Origin: Allodiplogaster sudhausi
Taxonomy: Eukaryota; Nematoda; Chromadorea; Rhabditida; Diplogasteridae
Reading direction: 5' to 3'
Assembly (NCBI GenBank): GCA_945643635.1
Contig: CALZFC010000041.1
Coordinates: forward strand, 3,084,501-3,148,500
Length of the DNA: 64,000 bases
Shown here piece after piece: positions 22,673 to 33,954 of the stretch; the stretch's first letter is position 1, and each line of letters opens with the position of its first letter. Made by a program: the position numbers and the translations under genes. The notes beneath the pieces are model-generated. The model saw only the letters and a program-made list of their open reading frames with translations. It did no database searches and had not been told where the DNA came from.

Positions 22673-24180
22673 ATGGCTGACGCTGCAATCGACGCTGCCC
22701 CCGCCCCCGCCGAGGTTCCTGCGCCCGCGGATGCCCCCGCACCCGCCGCAGACGCTCCGGCCTCTCCCGCCTCCGCCTCCGGGGCAGCCGACCCCGCGGC
22801 CCTTGTCAAGCAGTACGGCGCCGAGTTCCAGAGCGCCGGCGACGAGTACAAGGCCAAGGCACTAGCCCTCCAAGGAGTCAGCTTTTCCTTCCATTCCTCT
22901 TGCTTTGTACCTTCACTCTCGCATTCTAATCTTCAAAAGGGATCATTTTGCTATTGCAGTCCGCCCAGGAGCTGGTCGCCTCCCTCCAAGCCTCGCTGCT
23001 CGCCCAGAGGGACGCCGCCCTTGTCGTCCTCTCCAACATGGCCGACGTCTCCGCGTCGCCTGCCAAGGTTTCTGCTGATTTCCGCTGCAAAGGAACCCAT
23101 ATTTACATTTCTCTATAATTTCCTTCGACAATGTAAAAATTCAAATTACTTTTATTGACTAATAATATTTCATTCTTGCAGGTCCTCTCCATCTTCCTCT
23201 GGTCCTCGGTTCTGGTGCTCGGGGCGTCTGCGTCCTTCTCTCTCGGCGCCAACCTCCTCCACTACTTTGTCGGCGCCTTCCTCGGCAGCTTCGGTGCTGC
23301 CTTCGCTGCGCTCGTCGCCGTGCCCCTCTACGCCTACCAGTACTCCCTCAAGGGAGTACGTTCATTTCTGCAATTTAATTTGCTGCCAAAATTTGAGCAA
23401 TAAGTAGGATATGGAAGGAAGTAAGTAAAATGAAAATGAAACACTGAAATTTGTTTACAGTCATCTCTGGCGGACAAGGATGCCCGCTTCGCTCTCCTCG
23501 GCTACGCCAGCTTCGCTGGTCTCCTGCTCGGCTCAGCCTTCGCTCATCTCTACATCTACGCTGAGCCCTACGCCTTCCTCCTCCCGGCCGTCGCTGGATC
23601 TGCCTACTACGTCTGTTGATCTGAGATTCCCTGCGAATGATACCGTATCCATTCTCCTCCCACATCTTACCGTACCCCTTCTTACAGTACGCCGCTCCCG
23701 CCGTCGGCTCTTCCCGCGTGAACCTGCTCGCCGCGTCCCTCGGTGGAGCGTACGCTGCGCTCTTCGCAGTTGGCGTCCTTCTCGGCTCGGTCAGAAGAAT
23801 AAAAATCTCATTGGAATTTTTAATCATAAAATAATACTTTGGTAATCATTGGAATTTTTAGAATTCTAAAAATGATACGTAAATAAAATTAGTCATAGAA
23901 TTCATTTGAGGTCTCGGTGTCGTACCTGGCGTTCGCGACCTTCTATTCGTTGGCGGGCTTCGTGGTGCTCCAGTACATCTACGCCCACGGTGCCGAGGTA
24001 AAATGATTGCTTTGGAATAACAGTATAAAAATTTATAAAATATATAAAAGAAATTCAACCAGTAATCCCTGTTATTTTTAGCCGGTGCACGTCTACCAGC
24101 TGGCGTACCTGACGGGATTCCTCTACGCCAAGGCTCTCGGCCTCTTCCTCTTCGGCTCGCACGAGCCGTACGAGGCCTAG
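22673..24180 (+). CDS. Ala/Pro-rich multi-pass membrane protein (gene B)
   Basis: Seven phase-0 exons, 22673-22876, 22960-23067, 23182-23355, 23461-23610, 23688-23789, 23911-23997 and 24082-24180, encode 307 residues. Residues 1-45 are Ala/Pro-rich and soluble; 46-104 look helical (KQYGAEFQSAGDEYKAKALA and QELVASLQASLLAQRDAALV). From about 105 on the protein is almost wholly hydrophobic, with some seven predicted membrane spans, Tyr-rich loops (LYAYQYSLKG, YIYAEPY, YIYAHGAEP) and the end YLTGFLYAKALGLFLFG. Donor sites include weak GTTTCTG and GTCAGC. No signal peptide, so a signal-anchor topology is likely. The stop TAG at 24178-24180 replaces the CAG of genes A, C and D, removing five C-terminal residues. 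I do not recognise the family. It is the best preserved of four copies. Confidence 0.85.
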
Positions 24181-24271
24181 GAAGTCGGCAAGTAGGGGAA
24201 GCTCTTCCCTCCAAAAACCCACTTGAGACCGCCCCTCCCTCCCCTTCTAGTCCCTCTCGCCCCCTTGAAGA

Positions 24272-24277
24272 AATAAA
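24272..24277 (+). terminator. Poly(A) signal of gene B
   Basis: AATAAA about 92 nt after the stop codon, in a C-rich 3' UTR conserved with the other copies. Confidence 0.65.
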
Positions 24278-24821
24278 GGCCTACGAGCTGATATGAATAT
24301 GATTTTGTTGGACAACATGATAATTTCATGGAGAATGTCACGCATCTGCGACACTATTATTCGCATTCAAATTTGCTTTCTACTTCTAGAACTTGGAAAA
24401 AAAAACAGCGAAAAGGGCAAAACTATGCCTCTCTGGTAATTATTTCGACAACAAAAACATTTATTTAATCAATCATTTCTTTGGCTCCTTCTCATCTATG
24501 TATCAGAACGTTTTTTTTTGTTTGAAGTTGACTTGGAGCTACATAACTTTCTGTCGTGGATGATGTTTCCAAAACACATGTCTGAAATAAAATTGAGAAA
24601 TGGTGGAAAATATGTATGTATCGCTATTGCCGTATCGAAAAATTTCATGGGGATTAGAAGGGATCCTTTCTTCTCGTTCTTCGCGCGAATATAAATGCTC
24701 TCTATTTGGTATTTTTTTTCTTTATGTTTATTTATTTATTTATTTATTATAATGTTTTATTTGCATCAGCTTAACGAATCACCTCACAAATATACTGTCC
24801 CGAAGAGACATCTTTACATCT

Positions 24822-24918
24822 TTACAGAGTTCAAGCTTTCTAACGTCGAGCAATAAAGACATAAAAGATTGTTTTCATTCAACAAGTATCATTCCACAGT
24901 TCCATGCAATACGGAGCT
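24822..24918 (+). repeat. Duplicate of a receptor-gene 3' end
   Basis: Nearly 100 bp, including CTAACGTCGAGCAATAAAGA, matches 37732-37830, which contains the poly(A) signal of the receptor-like gene at 36.7-37.6 kb. The copy ends shortly before the hAT-like element. No coding exon accompanies it. Confidence 0.65.
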
Positions 24919-24941
24919 ATGTGAAGAATACATATTCAAAG

Positions 24942-25407
24942 CAGGGATGTAGAACAAAAAACTCCCTAACCAAAAAAATTTTTGGGCCAAAAAAAACCAA
25001 AAAACCGGTTTTTTTTGAGGACAAAAAACAAAAAGAAGAAATTGTTTGTAGAAAAAACAAAAATAACAAAAAACCAAAAAAAAAGTAGCATTAACGTAAT
25101 TTTAGAAGAGAAATTGGTTAATTTCTTGATCTATAACACCCATAACACAATAAAAGTCGTAAAACAAATTCGGAAATGACAATTATACTAAAAAGTGATA
25201 TAACGAGTTGAGAAATTAGAACCCTCAAATCTTAAAATTTCGCTGGAGGAAGAGACATCCGGAAGATTTCGAGTAAAAAGTTTTTTTTGTTTTTTTGGGC
25301 CGACCCCAAACAAAAAAACAAACAAAAAAGTTTTTTGTTAAAACCCCAAAAAAACCCAAAAAACCAAAACAAAAAAAACAAAAAAAAAACAAAAAACTGC
25401 AACCCTG
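24942..25407. mobile_element. hAT-like MITE
   Basis: A 466-bp element with ends CAGGGATGTAG and CTGCAACCCTG and an 8-bp target duplication ATTCAAAG (24934-24941 and 25408-25415). The interior is A-rich and T-rich runs with inverted symmetry and no transposase. CAGGG-type termini and 8-bp duplications are the hAT superfamily signature. Confidence 0.8.
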
Positions 25408-25629
25408 ATTCAAAGTGTTACTCGTGTTCGTCTTTCCTATATTTCACTTCTTTCAGTTTGTTTGATGTTCTGACTTTCAAATTGAAAGGAAAGTGCATTT
25501 CATTAGTCTCTAAAAGTCACAAGGATTCCGCCATTGTCTTCGTCAGCTTCCGCCGCGGGAGACTTTATTTTCTAGATTTCCTATTTTCCAGCAAAACAGG
25601 TGTAGTCGTGTGGTTTCTTGTGATTCTGC

Positions 25630-26150
25630 GTTCGGGAGATGAGGGAGATACTTACGATACTTTATCTTTGCACTTTACGCTACATCGCTATAAAGGGGGG
25701 GCATGGTGGAGCGAGCGGGGAGGGGGCAGGCGCCTTCTCTGCCTTCGTTCCACTCGACTGACACTCCGCTTGTTCTTCTCCGCTCGAAGGCGGAGCCTTC
25801 CCACGTTGCCCCACCGTGACACCTGTTGTATCGTGGACTATGTGCTGGTTCTGACGTCTGTAGTTGTGTCTGACGAGGGGATGTACACTAGTGCTTTATC
25901 TCTGCATGTTACGATGGGGGGGATATAGAGATGGGGGGGGGGACATGGTGGAGAGGGGGGGGGGGGGGGGGGGGCAGCCGCTTTCTCTCGGCAGCGCTCT
26001 CGACTCGACACACTCGTTCCACTTCCCTGCACTTTTCCCTCGCCACTTCTTGGCAGCTCCAGTCGGGGGCCGAGCCTTCCTTGGTCGCTCCGCTGTGACA
26101 CACCGTCTACCACTGAACATGAGCGGTCTCTCACTCTTAATGTATGAGGA
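25630..26150 (+). repeat. GC-rich tandem duplication with poly(G)
   Basis: Two diverged tandem units of about 240-280 bp, each with a TTTATCT(T/C)TGCA start, a G-rich run with a CATGGTGGAG motif, and an end with GAGCCTTCC and a GTGACAC motif. The second holds an unbroken run of 20 G (25955-25974). Pro-rich minus-strand frames here are composition artefacts, though a promoter or CpG-like role cannot be excluded. Confidence 0.5.
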
Positions 26151-26255
26151 CTACAACATGACCGGTCAACAATGGTTATTACATTCGTGACACATCAACA
26201 GTTATAAGCTGGCCTTCTGATCGCGAACTCTCATCTCGCAATTAGACCTCCAAAT

Positions 26256-26461
26256 TTATCTTGTCCACAAGGACACTTGCATACGAGCTCCAAAAGGAAG
26301 CTCGTCCATCGCCTCGTCCTTATTTGTATCTCTTCTCGGAGAAGGCGGGTTGTGTAGATAATCATTATCATATCGGGGCAGTACCTGAGATTCGATTTCC
26401 AGTTTGGACAACTTAAGAGAAGCTTTGCATATGGAGAAACCATTATTAAGATTATCGTAAA
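26256..26461 (-). CDS. Terminal exon of an unrecognised gene
   Basis: After a good acceptor (CCATTTTTGCAG) the minus strand is open for 68 codons to TAA at 26256-26258. The peptide is hydrophilic: YDNLNNGFSICKASLKLSKL, a Pro/Asp/Arg-rich middle with PPSPRRDTNKDEAMDE, and the end MQVSLWTR. It enters in phase 1, so upstream exons must lie above 26.5 kb, but none was identified in the repeat-rich sequence there. Function unknown; it may be a relic. Confidence 0.35.
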
Positions 26462-26479
26462 CTGCAAAAATGGCCAAAG

Positions 26480-26831
26480 GCGTCCTCAAAATGTTGTCAT
26501 TAATTAGAAACACACAAGCTATGGCGTGCCATTCATGCGTCCAAGCATATGAAGGAATATTGAGAAGGCTGGCGGGAGATTCGACTCGCCTTGTATATGA
26601 AGGCAGTGGTGACCTGAAACATTTAGCAAATTTTCAAGTAAAAATTCCTTTTTAATGAACGTAAATCGGGTGCAAATCGAGATAAATCAAAGAGAATTGT
26701 AGAAAAAATATTAGAGGAGCGATCGAGAGCCTCCGCGTAAGACCACCCGTCTCCCACTATCACTACTGAGCAATTCAACTATTGCCCTTCTCCCCCTTCT
26801 CTCTCTCTCTCTCTTTCTTTCTATCTCTCTT

Positions 26832-26899
<68 letters not shown>

Positions 26900-27140
26900 C
26901 GCTTATCTCTGACATGTCTCTTCTTTTCTTATCTCTCTGCTTCATTCCACTCTCTCTTTTCTAGCCCGACCTGTATTCGGTAATGAATTAGAACGAGTCC
27001 AAGTGGAGACAGCAAAAAAGAGAGAAAGTGGCTGAGATCGCATCTCTTCTTCTTTCCACGGCCAATCGAATTGCTTCCATTTCATCTCATTTTCATTACG
27101 TATATTAGAACAAATCAGCAAAGAAGAAAAATAATCACTG
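26480..27140 (+). repeat. Diverged module, unit 1 of 5
   Basis: Shares with four later units an ordered set of landmarks: a TACCATTCATG-like motif, GACCTGAAACA, a long CT tract, ACATGTCTCTT, CCCGACCTGT and GAATTAGAACGA. No common open frame. Confidence 0.6.
26797..26905 (+). repeat. (CT)n microsatellite
   Basis: CT dinucleotide array with regular TTTCT interruptions inside module unit 1. Confidence 0.9.
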
Positions 27141-27491
27141 AGAAAAAATAAAGTATTTAGATGCAATTTTTGTATATTTATTTATCTGATAAATTTGATC
27201 ATATTGCCGAGAAGCTATATTATATATAGAAACGAAGAATATAACATACTTATGCGACTGCAATTACATGTAGTTAATGATATCGTTATAGTTTTATTTT
27301 TATCCACTTTTTAGATGCTTTGTCGTACAAAGATAATATAACCAGTTTGCAACTATTCATCATGTTCGGAAAACAGAAGGAGTTCACTGCCTTCGCAGCT
27401 AAGCAATCTCGACTCTTAGTTGGACAAACAAAGAAATTCGTTGAGGGAGTCTACTATTTTTTTAAATATGCACTTCTATTCTGTTTATTAA

Positions 27492-27618
27492 TCAGTAAGA
27501 AGTATGACAAAGTAGCAGATGCTCCACACATTTCCATGGGCACTCGTTGTGGAAGATGTTGGCGGTGCCGTGGAAGTGACTGTTGCCACAGATGTCGTGG
27601 TGTCTGTCTGGAGGAGAC
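27492..27618 (-). pseudogene. Cys/His-rich terminal exon, decayed family member
   Basis: Minus-strand exon after GATTGCAG, open for 42 codons to TGA: SPPDRHHDICGNSHFHGTA and so on, ending LLLCHTSY. It is homologous in position and sequence to the exon at 30119-30251. Its expected upstream partner at about 27.72-27.80 kb is recognisable (FACKAMMPTNPS) but has a premature stop and a poor donor. Confidence 0.35.
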
Positions 27619-28429
27619 CTGCAATCTACTGTGAGATATATACATACATATGTAGTCTTTATTGACATTTATCTTAACTTAGATAAAAATCATAAATATT
27701 ATTTAGTAACCAATTCATTTCGACGGGTTCGTTGGCATCATTGCCTTGCACGCGAAGGTGACGGAGAAGGTTGCAGCTAAGAAGTCGAAGAGCTGGAGAA
27801 TGCGCCAGGCAGACATGGCAACCTGCACGCAAAACTAGTAGAGACACATTGTGAGCATTCCAAAATGAATGTAAATATGGCCGGAAGCACCTTGCAAACT
27901 CTCCAGCAACATGGTAATCTTTAATCAGTGGTCTTTGATCAATACCTGCGTTCTCCGACTGCAATTTTTCCCTCGTGAATTGATGGCTCTTGGAATGTGT
28001 GCCGCAGAATTGACGTTACAGTAATTATGTCCTGGAATGTAATCCTTAAAAGTAATTCCGCCAACTCAAACTTAATGACTCAAGCGTGTCCCTTTCCACA
28101 TTGATTAGAGTTGCTCGATTTCTGTATTTGTCACTCTACTTTTGGCTATAAAAATCGTGTTTAATCCATGAAAGCTATGTATGTTCTGCAAGTCGTATCA
28201 ATCTTTTCAATCTCTTCTTTTCAAACGTCTCAGCGATGCTCACAATCAAATTTAATCAAGAATCATGCGTGTGAATTAGGTGAAAACCCATTCTGTTTTC
28301 CCATACTTTTGCATGCTTTGTCAAGTGAATTTTTTTTTAAATAAAAAATTGATTTCTTCACAATGCGCATAAAATTTTGGCTACCGAAGTCATATGTACA
28401 TTTTCCTATTGGGAGGGGCATCTTGAACC

Positions 28430-29080
28430 TTATAGAGAGGCTCTCTTAATTGAAGTAGAAACAAACAATTTCGCTTACCATTCATATGTATGTGAAAACT
28501 GTGTCATTTGGAGGATGGCTGGAAAGTTGAAATTGCCTCGTGTATGAAGGCAGTGAACTGAAACAGTTATCAAATTTTCAAGCATTACATTATTTTAATG
28601 CACGCCGCGGTAAATATCGTAGAATTCGCAATGAACCTAGGAGAATTCTTAAAAGAAAAGAAGGATGAAAACTTCAGTTTGACCAGATACTCCAGCAGTG
28701 AGGACGCCTGCCTAGCATTGACTTTTGTGAGAAAATTAATTAATCCCTTTCTATTTCTCTCTGTACATGTCCTTCAGTGTTCTTCATTCTTTCTCTCGCT
28801 ATTTATCTCCTTCGTCCTTTACCCTATTCTGCTTTTATTCATTTCCTTCACGCCCAGCTGGTCCACATTCGGACTTTTCAGCGAAAACTTTTTTCTCTCT
28901 AGCATCTTTATCACATGTCTTTTGTCTCTTTTCACTCTCTCTCCCTGCAATGAATTAGAACGAGAAAGAGAGATCCTTCTTCATCCATCTCGGACATACA
29001 TACTTGCGCGGCCAATCGAATTACTCATTAATTCTTCCCATTTTTACATACATATATTGGAACAAATCTGCACAAAGAAA
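28430..29080 (+). repeat. Diverged module, unit 2 of 5
   Basis: Same landmarks as unit 1. It begins with AGAGAGGCTCTCTTAA, which is also the terminal motif of the fold-back element at 41.9-44.4 kb. Confidence 0.55.
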
Positions 29081-29292
29081 GCATTAAAATTAAATGCACT
29101 TTAAACAATATGTTTATTTATTTGGAAAATACATTGTCATAAAGTTAGTACAGACTATTATCTATTATGCCTTGTTTATAATGGCAGCCAAACGCAATTT
29201 TTAACAGGTCTTGGTCATGCTTATATAATACATAATAAAAAGGTAAAAGCCATGGACAGCCAGTTCTCGCGGGTTTCCCTCTCGGCTTGCCA

Positions 29293-29388
29293 ATAGGCCA
29301 GCGAGCCTATAGGCCAGCGAGCCTATAGGCCAGCGAGCCTATAGGCCAGCGAGCCTATAGGCCAGCGAGCCTATAGGCCAGCGAGCCT
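29293..29388 (+). repeat. 16-bp minisatellite, six perfect copies
   Basis: Six uninterrupted copies of ATAGGCCAGCGAGCCT. GC-rich within AT-rich surroundings; no spacer structure, so not a CRISPR array. Perfect identity implies recent expansion. Confidence 0.95.
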
Positions 29389-29489
29389 GCCCCTGCGGCG
29401 TACGCCATTCGGCACTCTACACACAACTCTAAATCCTCTTACATTCTCTGTCAACTTCTCTGTACATTTGTATTTCTGCTAAATCTTTC

Positions 29490-29765
29490 CATATTATTCC
29501 TACACCAATGTGAAATACGCTAGCATTGCCATTCTTGTGTCAGTGTTGTTTGTCATCATGGAAATGCTGCTCTGTCGGCAGCTCATTTATCAGCGAAATC
29601 TTACACGCATTCTACGGTTTCTATGTGCAAGATAAAGACATTAGACAGGCGAAATCATAGGACACCAAAGTTGGAAACAAATTTGAAGTGCAATTGAAAA
29701 ACGATGGCGAAGAGGACGATCAATCACCGAGTCTAACTTCATTTCTGAGAAACAGTACGCTGTAA
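29490..29765 (+). CDS. Possible exon pair with a membrane segment
   Basis: A frame at about 29490-29630 contains VKYASIAILVSVLFVIMEML followed by a basic stretch, a clear membrane-span pattern. A second frame at about 29665-29765 follows an ATCATAG acceptor and encodes an acidic tail with QLKNDGEEDDQSPSL before TAA. I could not find a donor that joins them in frame, so this is a candidate fragment only. Confidence 0.25.
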
Positions 29766-30118
29766 AACCATCGGGCTGCTTCTTGCCATGTGGCCCTGTC
29801 CAGACGTCCTTGACTCATTTGACGTTTATGAAAAGCGATTTCTCCTCGAGCATTCGAGCTTCTTGTCAGCCGATTCCGTAAAAGAATTAAAAAAAAACTC
29901 CCTTTGGAAAGAGCGCTCTCATTTACCTAGAAAAATTGGGGGTGGATTGATGCGCGTTTTCAATAGCAGCCGTGTCGGGAGTCTATTGATTAATTACTAT
30001 GTATGTAGTTCAATTCTGAATATTAAACAATAAAAAGTAAAAAAAGAACTGCCTCAAATGGTATTGTATTTTGAGTGTCTAATCTGGAAGTACCGAAAGA
30101 CAAAATTGCCCGGAAACC

Positions 30119-30525
30119 TTATGGACCGCAGCAGCACACGCTCCACGCATTTCCATGTGCACTGTTGTAGTCGTTGTCGTGGAGGCTGTTGTCGTCGCTG
30201 TCGAAGTTATTGTTGCCGCGATCGTTGTTGGTGGTGGTCACTGGCGGTGGCCTGCACAATCTACTGTGGGTTAAGCAGTTTTTTATACATTCATATTAAC
30301 TTATTGTTAGTTTAAAGTGACTGTTATTTTGAAACCACAATTCATTGAGCTCTCACCTGGTTATGGATATGTGAGTTGGTGTCATTGCCATGCAGCCGTT
30401 GCTGACGGAAGTGGTTGCAGTAAAGCAGACATTGACCGACTGAAAGTGTACGTTCGTAATTTTCTCTGTAAAAAACTCATACAATGTTTTATTTTCTTCA
30501 AAATTGAAGCCACAGCAACAGTGTC
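30119..30525 (-). CDS. Two-exon C-terminal part of an unrecognised Asn/Asp/Thr-rich protein
   Basis: Exons 30357-30525 and 30119-30251 join in phase 2 with a GTGAGA donor and a TTGTGCAG acceptor. The first encodes HCCCGFNFEENKTLYEFF, then VCFTATTSVSNGCMAMTPT; the second PPPVTTTNNDRGNNN, then a Asp/Asn/Ser-rich run and SVCCCGP before TAA. Low-complexity GTCGTG-type DNA underlies the second exon, so other frames are also open (Thr-rich or, on the plus strand, Val-rich). Two decayed relatives lie at 27.5-27.8 and 34.0-34.6 kb. The upstream exon is not found. Possibly a fast-evolving secreted or surface protein; this is inference. Confidence 0.35.
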
Positions 30526-31189
30526 CTGAAATGTTAACTCTATAAATAATACTAACTGCTCAAGTGTCCTGGAAAGAGATATCCACTTTGATTACAAATG
30601 TCACATTTCAGTATTTTGCACCATGAGTTTTTAAGGAAAAATTCATAAAAGAAACTTCAATAAAGAAACATGTCAGAAAAATCGTCACGGATTATTTTTG
30701 TGTATTTTCAAATTACGTAAAACAAAATTAAAATTCAAAACATTAAGTTCAAAGAAAGTGATGGGGAGATAGCAGACGGGACTCCCACATTCTTCAAGAG
30801 CGAAGATTCTTCATACTGGGCCTAGATATCCCTCATTAAATATTGGTTTCAAGAATCAGATATTTTCCTACGGGGCTGGGACACCTTTGGCACTATGCAT
30901 GTACATATATAGAGGCTCTCTTGTTTGAAGCAGAAATATAGAATATGGCGAACCAGTCATGTTTCCATGTTGATTCGAATATCGATTCATGTGTAGTCTG
31001 GCAAGAGAGTCGAATTCGCCTTATGCTTGCGTCGGCCTGCAAAGTGAGTAAGAGGAGGCGAGAGAATATTTGTACCAAAATATCGAGCATTTATAATTTT
31101 ATAACCCCTCTTCAATATCGGCCCTGTTGATGATTGCATTTTTTAGGTGGAAATTTTGAAGAAAAAATTGCAACTGCATCTCGAACCTT

Positions 31190-31810
31190 ATTGATATGCT
31201 CTCATAATTTAGGCAGAAACGTGCGATATGGCCTACCATTCATTTGTCCAAGAAAATGCAAACAGATTCCGTGCCATTTGTAGGATGGCGGGAAATTATA
31301 ATTAGCCTTGTTTGCGAAGGCATTGACCTGAAACAGTTATCACATCTTCAAGCAGCAGCAAATAGCATCCAAATTCGCTATGAATCGAGGAGAATAAAAA
31401 AAGAAGAGAATAAAAAAAGAGGAGAATAAAAAACGAAGAACAAAAAGCGTCAGTTTGCCTGAGACTCCAGCAATGAGGACGCCTGCCTATCATTAACTCT
31501 TGAGAGGAAATCGGGTATTCTCTTTCTCTTCCTCTCTGTATGTTCTTTAGAGCTTCTCCTTTCTATCTCTCGCTCTTTTTCTCTCTCGTCCTTCAATCTA
31601 TTCTGCCTTTATTCATTTCTATCACGCACAGCCGGGCCCGTGCAAACTCTTTTTCTCTCTTGTCTCTCTCTCGCTCTCTCTCCCCGCTTATCTCTAACAT
31701 GTCTCTCCATCTCTCATTGCTCTCTACTTCTTTCCACTCTCTCTTTTCTTGCCCGACCTGTGTTCTGTTGTGAATTAGAACGATTCCAGGTGGAGAGAGC
31801 GTGAGAGAGA
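31190..31810 (+). repeat. Diverged module, unit 3 of 5
   Basis: Carries the CTACCATTCATTTGTCC, GACCTGAAACAGTTATCA, CT-tract and CCCGACCTGTGTTC landmarks. Confidence 0.55.
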
Positions 31811-32079
31811 AGAGAATTAATTGTTAGTCTGCTTGCATGCGTCTTGCTTAAGTGAGCTAGACATGCCCAAGGACTGGTTCCCCGAAATCCCTATGGCCCT
31901 CCAGCATGACCAAACATCAGCAACGCAAACGGATCACACAGTTTCGGAATTTGCATAGTTAGCTAAAAGCACTAAATATTTTAACTTTATTATACATATG
32001 TAATACAGCATGCATTACGCATTAAAAACATTTTAAACGATTAAATATAATTTATTTTAATATTCATAACTATGCTAGT

Positions 32080-32556
32080 TCAAGAATTGTTTAAACGATT
32101 AACGATGGGCAGGGGAACGGAATGTGCTGGTAACTTGGATAAACCACGAATTGCCCCTGGTATCAAAGGAAGATAAGCGACTCGATCGGGTGAAGCCCTC
32201 CACGTCTCTTGATCAACGGAAGTGTCCGGTTTTGCCACGGCCTAAAGTATGTCTGTGGATAACTATTATGTTTAATGTAACAAATAGTAGTAACCTAATG
32301 GAGCCATCTGTTGGGTGAGCGGGCCGCTGGCTACTTCCAGCTCAGTGAGATACGACTGTCAAATACCAGTCGCGTATGGCAGCTGACGGTGGAAGTCGAG
32401 GACTCCCAGTGGTGATTGCTGGATGAGTGAGCGCCACGTCTGCGTGCACTGTATTCCTGTCCTCGTGAAGACCGGATCGAGATCGCCGATACCACTTATC
32501 GCAATGGTATTTTTTTCTTGTGCAAGGAACGGAGAGATACGCATATGTATGTGCAT
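32080..32556 (-). CDS. Two exon-like frames, unrecognised
   Basis: At 32359-32556 the minus strand encodes a peptide with ISGIGDLDPVFTRTGIQCT, WRSLIQQSPLGVLDFH and a possible GTATTT donor. At 32080-32241, after an ACTTTAG acceptor, a second frame encodes AVAKPDTSVDQETWRASPD and a Leu/Pro-rich end before TGA. Their phases do not join directly; an intermediate exon around 32.3 kb is possible. Codon use looks coding in both. No family recognised. Confidence 0.3.
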
Positions 32557-32689
32557 TCATACCAACAAATGCATTTATATGAGTTGGCAGAGCTTATATT
32601 CCGCTAGACAAATATGTACATTTATGTATGTATAGATAGTAACATCATAGTAGAAACATATGTATATACCTACTAAGTAAACTTTAGCC

Positions 32690-33300
32690 CATTACTGAAC
32701 CTGAAGCAAGCAATATCGGCGTACCATTCATGTGTCGTAACTACACGAATAGCGAGCCAAATGAATGCAGGCTGGCGATAAACTCGAATTGGCCTTGTTT
32801 ATGAAGGCAATGACCTGAAACAGTTGTCAAATTTACGTTTTAATATTCGAAGCAGAACATTGCATGTTAAATTAGCAATGAATCATGGAGAAATAAAACA
32901 AAAGTGAGACTTTGACAGAGAGTCCAGCAATCAGGACTCCTGCATACCACTATCGCTGGAGAGGAAATCAATTATTCTCTCTCCTCGGTCTCTCCTCCCT
33001 CTCTCTCTATCTCTCTCTCTCTCTTTTTCATTTTTCTCTGACGTCCTGCAACGTCCACTGACTTCATTCAGTTCCATCGCATACACATGGGCCACTCTTT
33101 GCCTTTCCTGCGCAAACTCTTTTTACTCTCTAGTCTCTCTCTCCTACCGCTTATCTCTCACATGTCTCTTCATTCCTTCTTGCTCTCAGTACCTATCGTC
33201 AGTATTTCTCTCTGAATCTTTCCACTCTTTTGCCCGACTTGTGTTTCGCCATGAATTAGGACGATCCCAGGTGGAGAGATCGAGAAAAAGAGAAAGATTT
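32690..33300 (+). repeat. Diverged module, unit 4 of 5
   Basis: Same ordered landmarks; the CT tract is at about 32995-33030. Confidence 0.55.
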
Positions 33301-33954
33301 TTACGTACAGGTTACCGTTACATCTCTTCTATCTGCATAGATTAGTCTGTAAAGTCATGAGAATGCTGCAATTTCTTTGGCACCAGGATTTGTTTTAAAA
33401 TAATTTTTTTCCATTTATATTTTTATTTTGCTACTATATGTTTATCTGTACTTTTAAAATTTGGTATTGCATCCGAGACCAGAGAAAGAATACCCAACAT
33501 TATTACTTTCTTTTCCGTTGCGCATCGGAAGATTCCGCTGCGCTGATAAGAGACAACTGTTTTTGTATTTTTAATTATTTACTTATTTACTTTTTATTTA
33601 TATATTATAAAAAAGAGACAGGCAATCAGGGAGGTAGGGTCACATGTAGTAGTACAACAGGGTTGAAATTGATACGCCATGTTACAAAATAAGCCCGGGC
33701 GGACGACACACAGATGTTTGATTCGAAGATTGGCCCAGCCACATTACTGCAACGACTTCTTTTTTGACCAGTTTAGATGTTGACGATTGATTTATTATAC
33801 TTTTCATATTGTATGACATCATTACCTGAAGAGTGTGTCAAATTTGCATCATAGGCCAAAGGTAATATAAATACTTAAATGAGTAAATTATAATTGTGTA
33901 ATAAATTCACAAATAAATAAATAAATAAAACTATTATTTAAAATGCAATTCCAC

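Noticed and set aside
25287..25928. 213-codon plus-strand frame
   Set aside because: Starts in the poly(A)/poly(T) interior of a MITE and runs through the GC-rich tandem repeat; composition artefact.
29293..29388. CRISPR-like array
   Set aside because: Contiguous 16-bp tandem repeats with no spacers in a eukaryotic genome; a minisatellite.
31864..31960. Short frame MPKDWFPEIPMALQHD...
   Set aside because: Sits in a region related to sequence after module unit 5, where the frame is not conserved.
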